Shown here one piece after another: positions 60,376 through 64,000 of a DNA stretch of 64,000 bases. Origin of the DNA: Bog-473 sp963788125 (lineage in GTDB: Bacteria; Actinomycetota; Acidimicrobiia; Acidimicrobiales; RAAP-2). The notes under the pieces were generated by a model. The model made no database searches. It was not told the origin of the DNA and saw only the letters and a program-made list of their open reading frames with translations. Numbering within the stretch: the stretch's first letter is position 1; each line of letters begins with the position of its first letter. The position numbers and the translations under genes are program-made. The stretch covers positions 1,550,001 through 1,614,000 of the forward strand of contig CAWBFN010000001.1 of assembly GCA_963788125.1 (NCBI GenBank), given 5' to 3'.

Positions 60376-61284
60376 CTACGTCACGAGATCCGGATAGCAC
60401 TGCTCGACGAGCATCCGGCACCCGTCTTGCCAGCTGACCTCGCAGGGGCCGAGCACCTCGTTCCTGAACGTGGTGTCGAGCACCAGTGGTGGCCACGCCG
60501 CGGATGTGTACTCGAAGACGGGCTCCCGCCCGATGAGTCGAGCCATGTACGTGCAGTACTCCTCGATCGTCGTGAGATCGTCCCCGCACCAGTTGACCAC
60601 GAGCGGCGGGATACGGCCCGCCTCGAGCGCGGCCACCCCGAGGCGCGCCGCGTCCGGTTCGAATATGGGGCGGGCATAGTTGGGCCCCTCGTTGTGAAGG
60701 GGAATGGACTTGCCTTGGACGATCAGATCGAGTCGGTCCCTCATGGGGCCACCGTCAACGCCCGAGGCGTTATGTACTCGGATGATCGTGGCAGGCGTAC
60801 GCAGACTCCGCGACAGGTAGCTGACTATCTGTTCATTCGCCACCTTCGTGAAGGCATACGCAGCCGAGGTGTGAATGCCGAAGGAGTGTGTTTCCGGCAC
60901 CGCCGTGGCACCGCCCGGCGGGTCGTACACCGACGCAGTCGAGGCCAGCAGGAAGCCCTTGAGGCCCGGGAGGTGGGCCATCAGGCGCCCCGTGGCGTCA
61001 GCGTACGTGTCGAACGAGTCGGGCCAACGGCCCAGCGGCTCGAACACCGAGCTCATCGGCATGGCGGTGTGATACACGTAGTCGAAGTCCGTAGGGAGGT
61101 CGTCAAAGGGGTCGAGCAGATCATGTACCAGGCAGGTGACACCCGAGGCCTCCAGCTTCTCGCGCGCCTTAGGATCGGAGAAACGTGCCATGGCGAACAC
61201 CTGATTGTCAGCGGCCAGCAGTCGTGCTGCGGGTGCGCTGACTGGGCCCTGGCCACCGACAAAGAGCACCTTCTGTCCCTGCAT
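60376..61284 (-). CDS. NAD-dependent epimerase/dehydratase family protein
   Basis: A 302-residue extended-SDR protein. The Rossmann motif reads VLFVGGQGPVSAPAARLLAAD, with GGQGPVS in place of the usual GGxGxxG; the catalytic pattern is STASVYDPP and AYAFTKVANEQIV (Tyr-x3-Lys as Y-A-F-T-K). ATG 61284 follows gaggaggga. Ends GPCEVSWQDGCRMLVEQ. The substrate is unknown; the altered glycine motif may change cofactor binding. It is convergent with the hydrolase gene. Confidence 0.85.
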   Translation of the reverse strand: MQGQKVLFVGGQGPVSAPAARLLAADNQVFAMARFSDPKAREKLEASGVTCLVHDLLDPFDDLPTDFDYVYHTAMPMSSVFEPLGRWPDSFDTYADATGRLMAHLPGLKGFLLASTASVYDPPGGATAVPETHSFGIHTSAAYAFTKVANEQIVSYLSRSLRTPATIIRVHNASGVDGGPMRDRLDLIVQGKSIPLHNEGPNYARPIFEPDAARLGVAALEAGRIPPLVVNWCGDDLTTIEEYCTYMARLIGREPVFEYTSAAWPPLVLDTTFRNEVLGPCEVSWQDGCRMLVEQCYPDLVT

Positions 61285-61402
61285 GCATCCCTCCTCAGTT
61301 TCATCCATCCAACGGCAACATCGGGCTCTCTGCAACTCCCCGGCCGCGCCCGGCGTGTGTCAGAGCTGGGTGCTGACCCGCCCACCGCTCTTCAACGGCG
61401 TG

Positions 61403-61831
61403 TCAGCTGTACGTCAACTCGTAGTCATCGACCCGCTGCTCGACGATCCGAAGGTTGCCGTCTGACAATGGTTTCATGACGTAGTGCAGGTTGAGGATCG
61501 CATTCGCGCCGTACGGCCGTGGACTGTCGAGCAGGTAGGCGACCACCGTGCAGTGCACGAGCACCGAGTCGCCCTCGGTCACGCAGCGCATATTGGACAC
61601 CACGTGACAGGCGGCCTGACCGGTACCGGCGGCCGATGAGTGCCGCATCGTCTGGCGGATTGCCGCCTTGCCTCTCACCGCCTGGAGGACGGCATCCTCC
61701 GCGTAGAGCTCCAGTGCGCCTTCAATGTCCCCGGCATCCATCCGGGCGTTCAGCTCGAAAACGACGAGCTGGGCGGCGGATCGCAGGCCGAGCTCAACTG
61801 GGTCCGGCACATGTCCGGGATCGTCGGCCAT
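61403..61831 (-). CDS. SnoaL-like (NTF2-fold) protein
   Basis: A 142-residue NTF2-fold protein: VVFELNARMDAGDIEGALELYAEDAVLQAVRGKAAIRQTM, then VHCTVVAYLLDSPRPYGANAILNLHYVM. The ATG at 61831 has gaggga just upstream. It is the first gene of a pair with the epimerase-like gene, 118 bp apart. It may act on a product of that enzyme. Confidence 0.83.
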   Translation of the reverse strand: MADDPGHVPDPVELGLRSAAQLVVFELNARMDAGDIEGALELYAEDAVLQAVRGKAAIRQTMRHSSAAGTGQAACHVVSNMRCVTEGDSVLVHCTVVAYLLDSPRPYGANAILNLHYVMKPLSDGNLRIVEQRVDDYELTYS

Positions 61832-61950
61832 TTCCCCTCCCTCGAAGGCTGTCTGCCTCCTGAGTCTAGCCGGAAAAACGCCCATGCTGGGCAATTGCTC
61901 AGCACATGCTCGCTGTTGCGAGACGCTGGGCGACTGAGTAGCGTGGAGTT

Positions 61951-62349
61951 GTGGACTCCGTGAGCACCGCCGAGCTCTTGGCGATTACCGGCGTTTCGCA
62001 CATCGCGTTGAACGTGACGGACCTCGCGGCCAGCACGGAATGGTACAAGACGGTCGTCGGCTTGACGCAGCTTCAGGCTGCGCCCGGTAGATACGCCGTG
62101 CTGGCGCCCGAAGCCGGTGGTTTTCGCCTGGGTCTGTCCGAGGTGCACCAGACGGGCCCCAGCAGCGGGTTCGGCCACTTGGCGATCGCGCTCGAGAGCA
62201 TGGACGTGTTGCACGCGTGGGTCGAACACCTCGACGCCATCGGTGCTCCGCACACCGATATCAAGGAGAACCCCTTCAATCCCGGTGTCTTCTCCATCGA
62301 CGTCTTCGACCCCGATGGGCACGAGATCGAGCTGATCTACGAGCCCTGA
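61951..62349 (+). CDS. VOC/glyoxalase-fold protein
   Basis: A 132-residue VOC protein: GVSHIALNVTDLAASTEWYKTVVGLTQL with the first metal His, GFGHLAIALESMDVLHAWVEHLDAIGAPH with the second, and DVFDPDGHEIELIYEP with the Glu. This is the complete glyoxalase/dioxygenase-type layout. Starts at a GTG. It is divergent from the SnoaL-like gene and convergent with the aldo/keto reductase gene. Confidence 0.9.
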   Translation: MDSVSTAELLAITGVSHIALNVTDLAASTEWYKTVVGLTQLQAAPGRYAVLAPEAGGFRLGLSEVHQTGPSSGFGHLAIALESMDVLHAWVEHLDAIGAPHTDIKENPFNPGVFSIDVFDPDGHEIELIYEP

Positions 62350-62373
62350 AGCGCCGTCGGTGCGCTCCCTCGG

Positions 62374-63319
62374 TCAGTCGCCGAGTAACGAGGCGACGTC
62401 GTCCACCTCTTCCTGCGTGAGTCGCCAGTTACCGGCGCCGGCATTTGCTCTCACCTGATCCACCTTCGTGGCGCCGGCAATGACCGACGCCACGGCCGAG
62501 TTCGAGAGAAGCCACGCGAAGGCGAGATCCAAGATCGTGTGGTCGCGCTCTCGTGCCCAGGCCGTGAGCGCATCGACCTTTTGGAAGTTCTCCTCGCTCT
62601 GGAGCCCTCTTGCCAAGTCCCTGAGCGCGTCGTATCGGTCATTACCCCAGCGTTGCAACCGGGTACCTTCGGGAGGAGCTTCGCCTCGGCGATACTTTCC
62701 AGTCAGCAACCCGCTCGCAAGCGGGAAGTACGGGAGGTACGCAAGACCGAGCTCGAGGCAGAGGGGAAGCACCTCGGCTTCGTCGAGCGCGATGGAACAT
62801 GTTGTAGTGGTTCTGCACGCTCACCAGGCGGACGCCGGCTCCCGCTGCGATATGCGCCTCGCGTAGTTGGGTAGCTGAAAAGTTCGAGCAACCTATCTCT
62901 CTCACCTTCCCCGCTCTCACCGCCTCGTCGAGCGCGGCCATGGTGTCACCGATTGGCGTCTGGGGGTCTGGCCGGTGGATCTGGTACAAGTCGATCCGGT
63001 CAGTCGCTAAACGCCGAAGGCTCGCCTCCAACGCTCGTCGGACATAGTCCGGACTGGCACCGCCCGTGCCTTTCTCACCACCTACGGGGTCTCCGAACTT
63101 GGTGGCAATGACGACCTCGTCCCGCCGACTTCCCAGGGCCCGGGCCAGACGCTCCTCACTCTCGCCATAGGAGTCCGAGGTGTCGAAGAGGTTGATGCCC
63201 TCCTCCATGGCCGCGGCGACCACGGAACCAACCTCGTCCGCCGACATGCTCGAGCCGAAGTTGTTCGTTCCGAGGCCGACAACCGCCACTTCTAGCCTGC
63301 CGATCCTCCGGGTCTTCAC
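62374..63319 (-). CDS. aldo/keto reductase, frameshifted
   Basis: A GTG at 63319 follows gaaggaggag. The first frame has VGLGTNNFGSSM, DTSDSYGESEERLARALG (Asp, Tyr), VIATKFGDP (Lys) and DLYQIHRPDPQTPIG (His), then GCSNFSATQLREA and QNHYNMFHRA. At about 62783-62790 the frame shifts; LPLCLELGLAYLPYFPLASGLLTGKYRRG to ASLLGD continues in another frame. The pieces make a normal ~315-residue AKR of the YghZ/potassium-channel-like group. The tetrad Asp-Tyr-Lys-His is complete, so the enzyme is probably real and the shift an error. Confidence 0.87.
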
Positions 63320-63448
63320 ATCTCCTCCTTCGTCCGTGAGACTCCCAGCCCCACGGTCGCGGCTGCGGCTGTTCCCCGTCAATCTCTTCCGTCACTCTCC
63401 TTTGCTGGACAGTCGCTCAGCATTTGGCCGAAGAGGTACCCTGTCGCA

Positions 63449-64000
63449 GTGACCATCGCCGTTCCGGAGATCGGGCTGGGTTGTGCGAATCTGCTCCACA
63501 CCGAGCTGCCAGAGTTCATCGAGGTGGCCGAGCGTGCCGGATTTCGCCGGATCACGGTGCGGCCGTTCGCCTTCGTTCAGGCCCAGGAGGCCGGCTGGAC
63601 GCAGTCCGCGCTCCAAGGGCGCCTCGCCGATGCCGGAATCGCGGTGACGATGATCGACGCCCTCATCACCGCGCTGCCCGGGCGGCCATCGGGCTCCGAC
63701 CTCGACCCGGAACTGCGCGCACGCCTGCCCATAGACGTGATCGATCCCCCCGACGAGGCGAAGTGCTTTCGCGCCGCCACCACCCTCGGTGCGTCCACCG
63801 TCAACGTGACCCATTACCTGGGGCGGCCCCTGCCACGAGATGTCATGGCCGAGGCCCTAGCGGGCGTGTGCCAGCGCGCCAGGTCCCTGAGCCTGCGGAT
63901 CTGCCTGGAGTTCTTCCCGGACTGCGGGTTGCCAGACATCGCATTCGCCCAGTCGGTGGTGGAAGCGTGCGGCGAGCCGAACGCGTCGCTACTGCTCGAC
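63449..64000 (+). CDS. sugar phosphate isomerase/epimerase-like TIM-barrel protein, partial
   Basis: The first 184 residues of a protein that continues beyond the window. It starts at a GTG (VTIAVPEIGLGCANLLHTELPEFIEVAERAGFRRITVRPF) and reads as the AP-endonuclease-2 fold: ALQGRLADAGIAVTMIDALI, EAKCFRAATTLGASTVNVTH and LRICLEFFPDCGLPD, with the Glu of the metal site. The substrate is unknown; relatives act on hydroxypyruvate, xylose or inosose. It is divergent from the aldo/keto reductase gene, 130 bp apart. Confidence 0.8.
   Translation, partial: MTIAVPEIGLGCANLLHTELPEFIEVAERAGFRRITVRPFAFVQAQEAGWTQSALQGRLADAGIAVTMIDALITALPGRPSGSDLDPELRARLPIDVIDPPDEAKCFRAATTLGASTVNVTHYLGRPLPRDVMAEALAGVCQRARSLSLRICLEFFPDCGLPDIAFAQSVVEACGEPNASLLLD

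Overview
The window is high-GC DNA that looks actinobacterial. The mec-cysO-cysM sulfur-carrier operon, smpB followed by ssrA, many TetR/MarR/IclR regulators, P450s, Rieske oxygenases, family III CoA-transferases, PF04909 amidohydrolases and SnoaL-like proteins give the flavour of a soil or water actinomycete such as an Acidimicrobiia or Mycobacteriales relative. The class is my inference; there is no rRNA to anchor it.

Layout. 1-5.4 kb is core: a frameshifted metallo-hydrolase, DUF1697 and DUF429-like proteins, a Doc-like gene behind a small overlapping ORF, mec-cysO-cysM, smpB and the tmRNA gene. 5.4-9.2 kb is one giant secreted protein made of near-identical tandem repeats, two copies of a jelly-roll-like module and a C-terminal esterase domain. 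9.2-20 kb is an unstable stretch: an IS110/IS1111-type element abutting an IS5-type element, secreted and lipoprotein genes, a disrupted MFS gene, and fragments duplicated from two genes found elsewhere in the window (a TetR gene at 19.9 kb and an SGNH hydrolase at 31 kb). 20.7-30.6 kb is a tightly coupled catabolic operon: DHDP-reductase-like oxidoreductase, SRPBCC protein, Zn alcohol dehydrogenase, P450, molybdopterin oxidoreductase, Rieske oxygenase, and a double CaiB/BaiF CoA-transferase. It is divergent from a TetR gene with a 2Fe-2S ferredoxin gene beyond it.

30.6-48 kb continues with regulators paired with transporters (TetR; MarR plus DHA2 efflux), a TauD-type dioxygenase with a SnoaL partner, a small toxin-antitoxin-like pair, a minus-strand operon (amidohydrolase, double CoA-transferase, Cys-less thiolase-like enzyme, DUF35 protein, SnoaL), an enoyl-CoA hydratase, and a three-gene UGSC-family operon divergent from an IclR regulator across a 10-bp inverted repeat. 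47.6-64 kb holds a second DHA2 pump with its MarR, two PF04909 amidohydrolases, a Rieske/SnoaL pair, VOC proteins, two P450s (one with an internal deletion), a zinc-less DksA-like protein, an acetolactate-synthase-like enzyme, an alpha/beta hydrolase, an epimerase-type reductase, an aldo/keto reductase and a truncated TIM-barrel gene.

About nine otherwise well-conserved genes carry one- or two-base frameshifts, and two more lack internal segments. Either the assembly has uncorrected indels or this part of the genome is decaying; the reads would decide. All family assignments are from reading the translated sequence; no database search was run.
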